From the NCBI GenBank assembly GCA_017311185.1, contig JAESUZ010003163.1:248001-312000 (forward strand): DNA of 64,000 nt, read 5' to 3'. Under the pieces are notes generated by a model. That model did no database searches. It had not been told where the DNA came from and saw nothing but the letters and a program-made list of their open reading frames with translations. The DNA is from Proteles cristata cristata. Its lineage: Eukaryota; Chordata; Mammalia; Carnivora; Hyaenidae. Positions 32,780-44,403 of the stretch are shown piece by piece. How positions within the stretch are numbered: position 1 is the first letter of the stretch; every line of letters starts with the position of its first letter. Made by a program: the position numbers and the translations under genes.

Positions 32780-33654
32780 ACAGATTTATTTAGTAGGAGT
32801 TTTTTTTTTTTAATAAGACACCTTCTTTTTGGATATGCTGTAATTTATCAAGGTGTCCTTTTCCCTGATGTCACATATCACTATCAGTAGAAATATCTGA
32901 ACAGAATAGGAATAAAAAGATTTTAAAGTTTGTGAAACTTTAGTGCAAAGTGAATGTTAATTGCTTCTTACTAGGGGTTATGCAAGTTATCTAAAGTGTC
33001 TAAAAAAGTAAAAGGAAAAATATAATTAGACTTACGGTGTAGTATGCATGTTAACCAGTTACCATGAATTTGAAAAAGGGATATTGCTTACTTTAACTTA
33101 ATAGTTTAAAAGAACAGTGTTTATTTTGTGGGGTACTGGAAGTCAGACTGTAATGTTATAAGGCTTATGAGAATTTTTTGGTGGTTCTGGAGCATGTGTT
33201 AAAAAGCCTGGATTCTACAATGAGCCTATTTACTGTAGACAAGCCGAACCTAGAATCTAAAGTTGTAGAATATCACTAAGATCAAGTTTAGTGGGGAAAA
33301 TGTTGCACCTCCTCTTCAGGTATTTTATGTTGTAAATATAGCTACCTTGATTAGATTTGTCAGCTGAAAAATAGTTTATAATGAACAGTAAGTTGTCTTG
33401 AGTGCTGTGACTTTAAACATCAAAGTGAGCTCAAATGATACCCTAGGGTATATTCTTATTAGAATATTTCTTAGCTTTGAAACTGTAGTGCATTGTTTCT
33501 CACTGATATTCACATAAAACTATAAAATTATAATTACTAAGAAAAGATTCTTTCATATGTAATAGTACTATCCAAATATCAGTAATATTTAGCTGTATTT
33601 CAAGTTATGAATATGAAAGTATAGAGACCCTGTATTCTGAAAATTAATATGTAT

Positions 33655-33815
33655 TGTTTACCAGATACTGTTTTAGACAGAGTATACCAATAAATAAAAA
33701 GCACAAAAATCCTCTTGGAGCTTATATTCTATGGAGGGAGACATATCAGGTACTTAATCTTCTTTTCTTCACTTTCTGTGGCAAGTTTGGTGAGTTTTTG
33801 TTTTTGTTTTTGTTT
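33655..33815. mobile_element. Ancient repeat remnant
   Basis: Resembles an old mammalian element (aatcctcttggagcttatattctatgg). Family not resolved. Confidence 0.35.
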
Positions 33816-33820
33816 TTTTT

Positions 33821-33944
33821 CCTGTAAAGGGCCAGATCATTTTTGTAACAATTACTTGACTTTGCTATAGAAATGATTGGGTAAGGCTGTGTTTCAATAA
33901 AACTTTATTTATAGTAATAAGGAGCAGACCATAGTTTACCAGCT
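33821..33944 (+). mobile_element. hAT-type MITE fragment (MER1-like)
   Basis: Same family as 6283-6505: cctgtaaagggccaga, gtttcaataaaactttatttata. Both ends are eroded. Confidence 0.7.
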
Positions 33945-34340
33945 TCAGTTCTAAGCTGTAAAAGAAGGACAAACAGTAGATCATAAAATTTTTTAAAAAA
34001 TATATTTGAATAACAGTAGATAGCATTAAGTCAGTGGACAAAGATGAGGTTTAAGAAAAAAATTGGCAAAGCAGATGACGAGGAGTCAATACTGTTAATA
34101 CACATACATCCCAAGGGAACGTGGGCAAAGCATGTGAAAAAACAGGTCTTAGAAGAACAAATCTAAATGGCTAACAGATATCTTAAAAGGTACTCATCTG
34201 ATTGGCAAAACTTAGAAGGATGGTAATATGTATTAAAGTAGTCTCCCCTTATCTGCATGTTCATCTTCAGTGGTTTCAATTGCCCACAGTCAAATCAGAT
34301 GTCTGGAATCAGATGATCTTCCTTTTAACCTCAGAAGGTT

Positions 34341-34450
34341 GGGGCATAGCTGGCCTAGTTGGAAGAGCCTGTAGCTCTTGATCTTGGGGTCATGAGTTCG
34401 AGCCCTCTGTTGGGTGTAGAGATTACTTAGATACGTTAAATGTTTTAAAA
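34341..34450 (+). mobile_element. Short CAN-SINE form
   Basis: ggggcatagctggc, tcatgagttcgagccctctgttgggtgtagagattac. Target duplication agaa(g/a)gttgg (34331-34340 and 34451-34460). Confidence 0.88.
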
Positions 34451-34649
34451 AGAAAGTTGGTAGTAGCCTAGTGCTGTGTCACAATGCCTACGTAATTCTC
34501 TTCCCTTCATGTCATCACGTAGGCATTTTATCATCTCATCATTACAAGAAGGGTATGTACAGCACAGTAGGATATTTTGAGAGAGAATGAGAGACCACAT
34601 TCACATAACTTACTACAGTATATTGTTGTAATTTGTCCATTTTATTTTA

Positions 34650-34853
34650 TTATTTTTTTTAGTGTTTATTCATTTTTTGAGAGACAGTCTGAGTTCGGGA
34701 GGGGCAGAGAGAGAGGGAGACACAGAATCTGAAGCAGGCTCCAGGCTCTGAGCTGTCAGCACAGCGTCGAATGCAGGGCTCCAACTCATGAACCACCAGG
34801 TCATGACCTGCCCAAAGTTGGATGCTTAACCAACTGAGCCACCCAGGTGCCCC
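34650..34853 (-). mobile_element. CAN-SINE
   Basis: Duplication tccattttatttt (34636-34648 and 34854-34866). Confidence 0.94.
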
Positions 34854-34900
34854 TCCATTTTATTTTTTATTATTAATTGCTTGCTATGCTTAATTTCTAA

Positions 34901-35022
34901 TTTTTAAAATGTTTTATTTATTCTTGAGAGAAAGACAGAACATGAGTGGGGGAGGAGCAGAGAGAGAGAGAGAGAGACAGAATCCAAAGCAGGCACGAGG
35001 TGCTGAGCTGTTGCCCCTACTG
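34901..35022 (-). mobile_element. CAN-SINE with large internal deletion
   Basis: Perfect target duplication tgcttaatttctaa (34887-34900 and 35023-35036). Sequence passes from ctgagctgt straight to tgcccc, so most of the tRNA-derived half is missing although both ends of the insertion are present. Confidence 0.9.
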
Positions 35023-35445
35023 TGCTTAATTTCTAAATTAAACATTATTATAGGCATGTAGGAAAAAATAACAGTATATACAGGGTTTGGTACTGTCTGC
35101 GGTTTCAGGCACCACTGGGGCTCTTGAAATGTAGGTCCCTTAGATAAGTGGAAGGACTCTATTGGAAGATTAAAGGGTGCTCTTATACATTGCTAATGGA
35201 AAATGAAATTGATGCTACCGTTTTGAAAAATAATCTGACATCTGTTAATACTAAAACTACTTTCTTTGTCCCAGAAATGCAGCTCCTGTGATGGGTGTGT
35301 GTACGTGTGTATGGTGGTATTTCATTGTGGTTTTATTTTATTTTTTCTACTTTTTTTTTTAATTGTAGTAAAATACATATAACAAGTATTCAGTTCATTG
35401 GTATTAAATACATTTATAATATTTTACAGTCATCACTAGCATTCT

Positions 35446-35654
35446 GCTTTTTTTTTTTTTTAATATTATTTTTGAGAGAGAGAGACAGAGTATGAGCAGG
35501 GGAGGGACAGAGAGAGGAGGAGACACAGATTCCAGAGGAGCCTCCAGGCTACAAGCTGTCAACATAGAGCCTGATGCAAGGCTTGAACTCCCAAATCTTG
35601 AGATCATGACCTGTGCTGAAGTTGGACGCTCAACCAACTGAGCCACACAGGTCC
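35446..35654 (-). mobile_element. CAN-SINE in L1
   Basis: Full-length reverse copy, ending gagccacacaggtcc. Confidence 0.93.
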
Positions 35655-36297
35655 ATTCTACTTTCTAAGATTTTGACTACTCTAAGTACTTCATATAAGT
35701 GGAATCATATGGTCTTTGGCCTTTTGTGACTGGCTTATTTCATTGAGCATGATATTTCATCCTATTTCATCCATATTGTAGCATATGTCAGAATTCATTT
35801 CCTTTTTAAGGCTAAATACTCCCTTCTATGTATATATCACATTTGGCTTATCCATTCATCCATTGAAGGCCACTTGGGTTGCTTTCACATTTTAGCTTTT
35901 GTGAAAAATGCTGCTGTGAACAGGGGTGTGTATATATCTCTTTAAGAGCCTGCTTTCAGTTCTTTGGGGTTATACCCAGAAGTGGAATTAACAGGATCGT
36001 AGGGTGATTCTGTTTTTAACTTTTTGAGGACCCTCCACTTTGTATTTCTCAATATCTCTTGCATAGTATATTCTCATCAACAGTGTACAAGGGTTCCATT
36101 GTTTTTGCATCTTTAACAAGTTCTTTTTTCTTTTTACAGTGTCCATTCTAATGGGTTGTGAGGTGATACCCCATTGTAGTTTTGATTTGCATTTTTCTAA
36201 TGATTAGTGTTACTAGGCAGTTTTTCATGTGTTTATTGGCCATTTGCCTTTTTTGAAGAAATGGGTTTTCAAGCCTTTCACCCATTTATTTATTTGT

Positions 36298-36367
36298 CTT
36301 TAAAGATTTTATTTTTAAGCAATCTCTCCACCAAGTGTGGGGCTCTAACTCAGAACTCCAGGTGCCC
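36298..36367 (-). mobile_element. Short CAN-SINE form, truncated
   Basis: aaagattttatttttaagcaatctctccaccaagtgtggggctctaactcag, then directly ccaggtgccc. The region normally carrying gagatcaagag is deleted. Confidence 0.75.
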
Positions 36368-36388
36368 TTCTTTTGCTACCCCTCCCTT

Positions 36389-36608
36389 TTTAAAAATTTG
36401 TAATGTTTATTTTTGAAAGAGAGAGGGAGCGTGTGCGGCTGAGGGAGCACAAGTTGGGGAGGGGCAGGGATAGAGGAAGGCACAGAATCTGAAGCAGGCT
36501 CCTTGCTGACAGCACAGAGGCCTACAGAGCATATAAACCCACAAACCTTGAGACCATGGCCTGAGCCTAAGTCAGACACTCAACCAGGCAAGCCACTCAG
36601 AGCACCCC
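36389..36608 (-). mobile_element. CAN-SINE in L1
   Basis: Diverged copy, with an extra gtgtgcggctgagggagcac in the GA block. Confidence 0.92.
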
Positions 36609-38324
36609 TGATGCATAAAAATTTTTAAATTTTCATGAAGTTCATGTTGTCAGTTTTTTCTTTTGTTGCCTGTACCTGTGGTGTCACATGCAAGAAAGCA
36701 TCTTGAAGAGTTTTGCCCTATTTAACTCTTAGGAGTTTTGTACTGTCCAGTTTTACATTTAGATCTTGATCCATTTTCAGTTAATTTTTGTATATGGTAG
36801 GAAGTAGGGTTCAAGTTCATTGTTTTGCATGTGGATATCCAGTATTCCCAGTACTATTGATTTCCTCATGAGTGGTTTTGTTTGGCACCCTTGTCAAAAA
36901 TTATTTATTTCTGGATTTTCTATTCTAATCCATCGGGTCTGTAAGTCTTTTTTTTTTTTTTTTTTTAAGTATAATACACACAGTGTTATTAGATTCAGGT
37001 ATACAATATAATAATTCAGTGATTCTTTACATCACTCAGGGCTCATCACAATAAGTGTAGTGTTAATCCTCTTTATTCTACCATACCCCCATTCACCATT
37101 CCTTTGGCAACCACCAGGTCTCTGAATTTAGGAGTTTGGGGTTTTTTTTGGTTTGCCCCTTCTTTTCTCATTTGTTTCTTAAATTCTACATATGAGTGAA
37201 ATCATATGATATTTGCCTGACTTTGCATTATAAACATTTGACGTGTTTATGTACTACATCGTCTTTAAACATTCATCCCTAGATGTAACTTGGGTTACTT
37301 CCATATCTTGGCTATTGTAAATAATGCTGCAGAAAACATAAGGGTACATATATCTTCTCAAAGAACTGTTTTGGGTAGATACCCAGTAGTGGAATTACTG
37401 GATCATTTGAGTAATTCTGTTTTTAAGTTTTTGAGGAACCTCTATACTGTTGACAACAGTGGCTGTGCCAGTTTGCATCCTCACCAAAAGCACATGAAAG
37501 TTCTCTTTTCTCTCCATCCTCACCACCAGTTGTTATTTCTTGTGTTTTTGATGGGTATGCGGTAATATCTCATTGTGGTTTTCATTTGCATTTCCCTGTT
37601 AAGTGATGTTGAGCATCTTGTCATGTGTCTGTTGGCTATTTGTGTCTTCTTTTGAAAAGTGCCTATTCAGATCCTCTACCCATTTTTAAAATAGATTATT
37701 TGTTTTTTTGGCATTGATTTGTTTAAGTTCTTTTATATATTTTGGATATTAACCCCTTATCAGGTTGGTCATTTGCAAATATCTTCTCCCATTCAGAGTT
37801 GCCCTTTTTTTGTTGATGGTTTCCTTTGCTCTACAAAAGCTTTTTATTTTGTGGTGTAGTCCCAGTAATTTAATTGTGCTTTTTTTGTTTCCCTTGCTTG
37901 AGGAGACCTATTTAGACAAGTATTTCTACAGCAAATGTTAAAGATATTACTACCTATTTTTTTCACCTAGGATTACTATGGTTGCAGAGCTCACATTTAG
38001 GCCTTGATTCTATTTTGAGTTTATTTTTCTGAAAGGTGTAAGAAGTGATCTGGGTTCATTCTTTTCTGCAGGGAGCTGTCCAGTTTTCCCAGCAGAGACT
38101 GGCTTTTCCCCATTGTGTATTCTTGCCCTTTGTCATAAATAAGTTTATCATATCAACGTGGGTTTATTTATGGCTCTCTGTTCCGTTGATTTATGTGTCT
38201 ATTCTTGGGCCAGTACTATACTATTTCAGTTACTACAGCTTTGTAGGATATCTTGAAATCTGAGATTGTGATGGCACCAGTCTTGTTCTTCTTTCTCAGG
38301 ATTCCTTTGATTATTTAGGATCTT

Positions 38325-38526
38325 CTTTTTTTTTTTAATTTTTAAAATATTTATTTTCGAGAGGGTGGAGAGGGGCAAAGAGAGAGGGAGATATAGAATC
38401 CGAAGCAGCCTCCAGGCTCTGAGCTTTCAGCACAGAGCCCAATGTGGGGCTCGAACTCACGAACTGTGAGATTGTGACTTGAGCCGAAGTCAGATGCTTA
38501 ACTGACCGAGCCACCCAGATGCCCCA
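38325..38526 (-). mobile_element. CAN-SINE, first of a same-site pair
   Basis: Duplicated target tgattatt(t/c)aggatctt at 38308-38324 and 38527-38543. Confidence 0.95.
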
Positions 38527-38543
38527 TGATTATTCAGGATCTT

Positions 38544-38746
38544 TAAAAATCAATCGATAGATCGATCGATCAATTATTTATTCATGGGGGGGACAGAGAG
38601 GAGGGGAGAGAAAGAGAATCCCAAGCAGTCTCTATGCTATCAGTGCAGAGCCCACCGTGGGTCTTGAACTCACAAACTATGAGATCTTGACCTCAGCTAA
38701 AATCAAGAGTCAGAGGCTCAACCAACTGAGGCACCAAGGTGCCCCC
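38544..38746 (-). mobile_element. CAN-SINE, second of a same-site pair
   Basis: More diverged, with tagatcgatcgatc in its tail. Bounded by the same target again (38527-38543 and aactattcaggatctt at 38747-38762). Confidence 0.93.
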
Positions 38747-39162
38747 AACTATTCAGGATCTTTTGTGGTTCCATACAAATGTCAGTATTATTTATCTAGT
38801 TCTGTGAAAAATGTTGTTGGTGTTTTGATAGGGATTATATTAAATCTGTAGATTTTTTTGGATAGTGTGGACATTTTAATAATATTGGTTCTCCAGTCAG
38901 TAAGCATGGGGTAGTTTTCCATTTGTTTGTGTAATTCTCATTTCCTTTCATCACATATTTTATAGTTTCAGGATACAGGTCTTTCACCATGGCTAAGTTG
39001 ATTCCTAGGAACTATATTATTCTTGCTATAATTGTAAGTGGGGTTTTTTCTTAAATTTTCTTTCTGCTACTTCATTACTAGTGTAGAGAAATGCAACAGA
39101 TTACTGTATTTTTGTATCTTTATCAGTTTTAGTAGTTTTAGGGTGGAGTCCTTAGTGTTCTC

Positions 39163-39346
39163 TTGTTTTTAAATGTTTTTTATTTATTTTGTGAGTGCGG
39201 GGGAGGGGCAGAGAGAGAGAGAGAGAGAGAGGGAAAGGGAATCCCAAGCTCTGTGATGCGGGGCTCGAACCCACCAAGTGTGAGATCATGACCTGAGCCT
39301 AAATCAAGAGTTAGATGCTTACCTGACCAAGATACCCAGGCATCCC
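39163..39346 (-). mobile_element. CAN-SINE, shortened
   Basis: Goes from aatcccaagctctgtg to atgcggggctcgaaccc, missing the cagcacagagcc part. tagtgtt(c/t)tc on both sides is the target duplication. Confidence 0.9.
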
Positions 39347-39498
39347 TAGTGTTTTCTATATATCATCAGTGAAAATGTTACTTCTTACTTACAATTTGGT
39401 TTCCTTTTATTTTCTTTCTGGTCTGACTGCTATGGCTAGGACCTCTAGTATTATGTTGAATAAAAGTGGTTAGAATGATGGACATCCTTCTTTTCTTT

Positions 39499-39721
39499 CT
39501 TTTTTTTTTTAAATATTTTTATTTATTTCTAGGAGAGAGAGAGAGAGACAGCGTGAGCAGGGGAGGGTCAGAGAGAGAGGGAGTCACAGACTGAAACAGG
39601 GCTCCAGGCTCTGAGCTGGCAGTCAGCACAGAGCCCGACGCGGGGCTCGAACCCACGAACCGCGAGATCATGAGCTGAGCGAAAGTCGGACGCTTAACTG
39701 ACTAAGCCACCCAGGCGCCCC
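39499..39721 (-). mobile_element. CAN-SINE, young subfamily copy 4
   Basis: Duplication tccttctttt(c/g)ttt (39485-39498 and 39722-39735). Young marks are present, except that cctaagc is changed to gctgagc. Confidence 0.96.
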
Positions 39722-39790
39722 TCCTTCTTTTGTTTCTAGTCTTAGAGGAAATGTTCTCATTTTTTCACCAGTGAATATGTTAGCTGTGGG

Positions 39791-39792
<2 letters not shown>

Positions 39793-39823
<31 letters not shown>
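39793..39823. repeat. (GT)n microsatellite
   Basis: About 15 GT units. An 18-bp palindrome atggatatatatatccat follows at 39841-39858. Confidence 0.97.
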
Positions 39824-39825
<2 letters not shown>

Positions 39826-39998
39826 CTGGAATATATGTATATGGATATATATATCCATTATTATATGAAGTATAGTTCCTTTAAATCTACTTTGTTGTGA
39901 ATTTTGAAATCATGAATGGATGTTGTGTTTTGTCAAATGCTTTTTCTGCATCTATGCAGATGACCATATGATGTCTTTATAGTAGTACCACACTGTTT

Positions 39999-40215
39999 AT
40001 TTTTTATTTTTTTTAAGCATTTATTCATTTTTGAGAGATAGAGATGGAGCATGAGGAATGGAGGGGCAGAGAGAGAGAGGAAGACACAGGATCTGAAGCG
40101 GGCTTCAGGCTCTGAGCTGTCAGCGTAGATGCGGGGCTCGAATCCACAAACTGAGATCACGACCTGACCTGTGCTGAGGTCTGATGTTTAACCAACTGAG
40201 CCACTCAGGTGTCCC
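39999..40215 (-). mobile_element. CAN-SINE in L1
   Basis: Duplication agta(c/t)cac(a/g)ct at 39984 and 40216. A few bases around the cagagccc motif are lost. Confidence 0.93.
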
Positions 40216-40909
40216 AGTATCACGCTCTTTTTTGATTACTATATAGCTTAGTAAATTTTGAGATAAAGAAGTGTGAGTCCTCCAGGTTTGTTCTTTGTTC
40301 AAGATTGTTTTGTCTATTTCAGATCCCCTCAGATTCCATATGAACTTTGGGATTTTTAGGATTAATTTGGGGTTTTTCTGTTATTCACAGAAACAGATTT
40401 TGATAGGGATTACATTTACATTGCGGATTGCTCTGGGTGGTATTGACATCTTAATATTAAGTCTTCCAGTTCATGAGCTTGGGACATATTTTATTTATGT
40501 GTTCTTTAATTTCAGCAATGTTTTGTAGTTTTTATTGTACAAGTCTTTTATAGGTTGAGTTAATTACTAAGTAGGTTATTCTTTTTGATGCTATTATAAA
40601 TTGTTTTCACAGTTCCCTTTTTAATTGTTCATTATGTATAGAAATGCAACTGAATTTTGTGTTGACTTTGTGTCATACTACTTTGTTGCATTTATTCTTT
40701 ATAATGCAATCTGTAGTTTTCTACATAGAAGATCATATTCTGTAAACAGAGGTAATTTTGTTTCTTTACAATTTGAATACCTTTTGTTTATTTATCTATT
40801 TTTGTCTAATTGCTGTGACTAGAACTTCCAGTTCTAGTTGAATAAAAGTGGTAAAAGCAGGCATTCTTACCTTGTTCTTGATCTTAAAGGAAAACTTTGT
40901 TGTTGTTGT

Positions 40910-41290
40910 TTTTAACCACTCCTGGAATTTTAGCCCATAAATGCAAAATAACACCAAGGGCTTATGCCCGTGGAAGCTCATTTTGACTTGGTTCTATGTG
41001 GCAAAAAGTGGAAAACAAAATGAGAGCCTACCCATCAGAGAGTAGATGATTAAAATATGGTATCTTCACACCATGGACTATTAAGTTACCTTTAAATGAA
41101 TGAGTTGGAGCTATATCCCTTTACTTGGAGGGTTTAGCACAAGATAATGAGAAAAGCAATATACAGAGAGTTATGGGTAATATTGATCTGTTAAGATACT
41201 GCTTATCCTCATATATATGTGTATATGTCTAGTATTAATCATATGTGATTTTTTTTGTGAACTGACAAAAACAAAAAGATATCCCTTGTT
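40910..41290 (+). mobile_element. LINE 3' remnant
   Basis: ctacccatcagagagtagatgattaaaatatggtatcttcacaccatgg and aatgagttggagctatatcc resemble plus-sense L1 3' sequence. Strongly diverged. Confidence 0.5.
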
Positions 41291-42262
41291 ATACTTGATT
41301 AAGATGAATGTATCAGTTATTGATGTAGAAGGTAGAGAAAACAGGGGAAAGTTCCAAGAATGAATAGTATGATGGCTTTCTAAGTTTATATAAACTGTGT
41401 CTATGTATCTGTATGTGTATATATTTATTTATAGCATTTTTTTTTTAAAGGAAAACCAGACACTGTTACTCAGGCTTTACACCTCTAGCAATTTGTCAAT
41501 GGGCTTGCTAGCTCCCATACTTGATTTCATAAGATACACTTGCATTTATTGTGCATCTTTGATTACTTGTCCAGTTGCCCTGTTGGCTAAAAAATTGAAG
41601 TCTTTCCTCTTGTTTTTATGGCACAGAAACTTTAAAAGACTGAAAAGTGCCTTAGAGAAATGAAGACTCTAGGTCATCAGCTAGTAACTAATGGAACCAA
41701 CATTTGAATTCAGTCCAGACCTGTCCTTATACTTAGTATTATGTACCATGTTGATAATCTTTATCTCATGATTTCCTTCGAGTTTCTTTGTTAATGATTC
41801 ACGTCATACCTGATCCTGTATAAAATGTAGCTTTCCTTGGGATCAGTGCAAAGGAACATTGTATAGCGGATTTGTAAGAAAAATTTTATTTCAGTTCTCT
41901 CTCAACAGATTTAATAAGAATGGAATACCATCTCTTCACCACCTCTTCCACTTCCCTCTCAGTCTGGGATTGAGAAGCCAGGGGTGGTTATAGATTCTGT
42001 TATTCCTCAGACATTAATTTCCGAGGCTAGAAGGTGTAGTGGGTAGGTTTTATGCACTTCTTGTCTTCTTTGGCCACTGTCTGCTATGTTTGTATCTTGC
42101 ATAAGCCTTGAAAAAAACAACACTACCCAACATGACAATCATAAAATCATTGTAGGTTTACCCTGTTTTCTGGCATATATATTCAGTGAGTTAATGTCCA
42201 AAAAATAAATACCTTATATCTCTGTTGATAATTTTTTTCTATTCCCATATTTTGAAGGTTAT
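41291..42262. other. Mostly unique
   Basis: An 88-codon frame (41397-41663) has no exon signals. Sequence around 41690-41730 vaguely resembles MIR. Nothing else supported. Confidence 0.35.
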
Positions 42263-42266
42263 CAGG

Positions 42267-42449
42267 TTTTTTTTTTTTGAGAGAGAGAGAGACAGAGAGA
42301 CAGAGTTGTAAGTGGGGGAGGGTCAGAGAGAGAGGGAAACACAGAATCCAAAGCAGGCTCCAGGCTTTAAGCTGTCAGCACATAGCTGGACGCAGGGCAC
42401 AAACTCATGGATCGCAAGATCATGACCAACTGAGCCACCCAGGCATCCC
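42267..42449 (-). mobile_element. CAN-SINE with deletion near the head
   Basis: Passes from gatcatgacc directly to aactgagccacccaggcatccc, missing the central tRNA-derived bases. Confidence 0.92.
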
Positions 42450-43160
42450 TCATTTATTGAAACTTGATGAAATCTTTTTTTTTTTTTGGAAGATTTACCT
42501 GGGGAGATTTACCCAGGGTTTAATGGTGTCCCTGTATCTTACTCTGTGGACCCCCTCCCCACCTTTATGGGCGAGTGAATATTCTTGTTTTTGAGGATAT
42601 TGCCAAGGGAGATTAGATAGATGCCTCAGTCCCATATCTACTGAGGTTTATTTTTCAGTCATAATAGATTATCTATCTCTAGGTTGAAGAATTTTATACG
42701 GAAACAAGATTAGGATAGATGATGGATAATTGTTTGGCTAAAAGTGCTTTATGAGAGAAAACTACACAGGTATGAATGACATAACTCACCTTGAGGTGAG
42801 AATTTTATAGAACATATTCAAGTATAAAATAAGAGTTCAAAAAGGTTATCACACCAGGCCGTCTGTTGTGATCAAACATGTTATTGTGTGTCTAGTAAGG
42901 AAACGAAAAATTTGGTTGCTCTAAACCTATTTCTCTGCAGACAGGGGATGGCAGGCCTATTGACCTTAGTTTCTGTGAGCATCTTTTACCTAGGATCAAA
43001 CTTCTCTTGTCTTTTTAAAATTATACACCTTTGGAAAGTTAATTGAAGGGACAGGAGGGAAGGGCAGTTAGAAAAATAATCCCCAAAACAGAATATGTTA
43101 TACTTGAAAGAGTTCTGTGTAAAATTTCAGAATTTGGTCCCCCTTTAATGCTGTGTACTT
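42450..43160. other. Unique sequence
   Basis: Nothing recognised. Confidence 0.4.
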
Positions 43161-43164
43161 TGGT

Positions 43165-43320
43165 GTTCATATGAACCCTGGTGAGGGAAGTTTGTTAAAA
43201 GTACAGGTCACTGGACTTCGTGTGAGGTATTTCGATCCAGTAGGGGACTTTGCTCATTTTTTTCACTGCATTTTTAATAAGTACCCGATGTGGGATGAAT
43301 CAGGTCCATGGGCAACACAT
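43165..43320 (+). mobile_element. MER5-like hAT element
   Basis: gtttgttaaaagtacaggtcactggac, then tgcatttttaataagtacccgatgtgggatgaatc. Diverged. Confidence 0.55.
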
Positions 43321-43730
43321 TGGCATATATTTCTCTAAAATATTGCCTAAATTAATATATTTGTGTTTTATTATGAGCATTCTAGAAAAGAAGAGTGGTA
43401 AATTAAATGATGTGGCTTTGGACAATAATACAGATTTATAAGAAAGGCCAAAGTGACTTGATAAGTAACAGAGCTAGTCTCTTCAGTACTTGGTGCTAAC
43501 ACTCAGTTTTCTTGATAATGCTTCCAGTGTTCTTTTTATATTAATACAATCTACCTCAGTATTCATTTTAATAATTATTCATAAAAGTAACATTTTCTTA
43601 TTTCAGAGACGTGGGTGAAACTATCACTTTATAGGAGCTCCTGTCTTGCCATTTTAATAGGCAAAACCAGAACTACTTTTTTCCTGAAATTAATACTTGT
43701 GATGATGAGTGGCAGCAGTTTTTATCATGG
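43321..43730. other. Unique sequence
   Basis: Nothing recognised. Confidence 0.4.
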
Positions 43731-43968
43731 CACCTTTTTTATGATTGCCCTTTGCATTTTTCCATTGGGTACATGATTTTTTTTTTCATATTGGGTTTAA
43801 AGAGTTCCTTTATATACCAGCCATTTGTCCTGTCATGCAGTGTTTTACTTCCTGTTTATTTGCCTTTATTTGTTTAAACACAGCAGGCATTTCAAGATTT
43901 CTTCTTTGGATAGAAGGCTTAGAAAGACCTTTCTTATTTCAGTGTTGTTAGTTTTTATGATTTCTTTA

Positions 43969-44202
43969 TTTTTTTTTAATTTTTTAAAATGTTTTATTTA
44001 TTTCTAGGAGAGAGAGAGAGAGAGAGAGACAACGTGAGCAGGGGAGGGCCAGAGAGAGAGGGAGTCACAGACTGAAACAGGCTCCAGGCTCTGAGCTGGC
44101 AGTCAGCACAGAGCCCGATGCGGGGCTCAAACCCACGAACCGCGAGATCATGACCTAAGCGAAAGTCGGACGCTTAACCGACTAAGCCACCCAGGCGCCC
44201 CA
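43969..44202 (-). mobile_element. CAN-SINE, young subfamily copy 5
   Basis: Perfect 15-bp duplication tttatgatttcttta (43954-43968 and 44203-44217). All young marks present. Confidence 0.97.
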
Positions 44203-44217
44203 TTTATGATTTCTTTA

Positions 44218-44403
44218 AAAAATGTTTATTTTTAAAGAGAGGAGAGAGCAGGGGAGGTGCAAAGAGAGAGAGAAGGGGACAGAGGATCTGAAGTGGGCTT
44301 AGTGCTGACAGCAGAGAGCCCAATGTGAGGCTTAAACTCAGAAAAGCAAGCCGTGAGTTTATGACTAAGCTGAAGTTGGATGCTTAATTGACTGAGCCGT
44401 CAG
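44218..44403 (-). mobile_element. CAN-SINE, second insertion at the same site
   Basis: An older, more diverged copy. The target appears a third time after it (ttatgatttt at about 44408). Confidence 0.9.

Larger units (their letters stand above)
29782..33650. other. Largest repeat-poor stretch, 3.9 kb
   Basis: I recognise no SINE, L1 or exon pattern with confidence. It contains a (TTA)n run (29880-29893), a 20-bp-period duplication (31603-31637), a TATAAATAG motif (31830-31838) without other promoter evidence, and the CpG cluster with the 174-codon frame described separately. Confidence 0.5.
34125..35290 (+). mobile_element. LINE (L1-like) remnants between SINEs
   Basis: 34140-34240 (aatctaaatggctaacagatatcttaaaaggtactca) and 35160-35285 (ttgctaatggaaaatgaaattg, ttttgaaaaataatctgac) look like plus-sense L1 ORF2/3' sequence, strongly diverged. 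Confidence 0.45.
36950..39975 (-). mobile_element. Younger L1 inserted in the older L1
   Basis: T-tract 36950-36966, then a carnivore-type L1 3' UTR (attcagtgattctttacatcactcagggctcatcacaa). ORF2 runs 37290-39484 and 39736-39975 in reverse. A short gtcttt repeat at both edges may be its target duplication. Contains four SINEs and a GT microsatellite. ORF2 is fragmented. Confidence 0.8.
35352..40900 (-). mobile_element. Old L1, split by a second L1
   Basis: Outer element: 3' UTR 35352-36000, ORF2 C-terminal region to 36297 (attctaatgggttgtgaggtgatac), ORF2 36615-36948. It then resumes at about 39975-39998 and 40216-40900 (gtgtgagtcctccaggtttgttctt, ggtattgacatcttaatatt). The resumed sequence is the expected continuation of ORF2. 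All frames in it are short and broken. Confidence 0.8.

Noticed and set aside
38550..38575. atcgatagatcgatcgatc as a regulatory palindrome
   Set aside because: It lies in the variable tail of a SINE and is best explained as tail drift.
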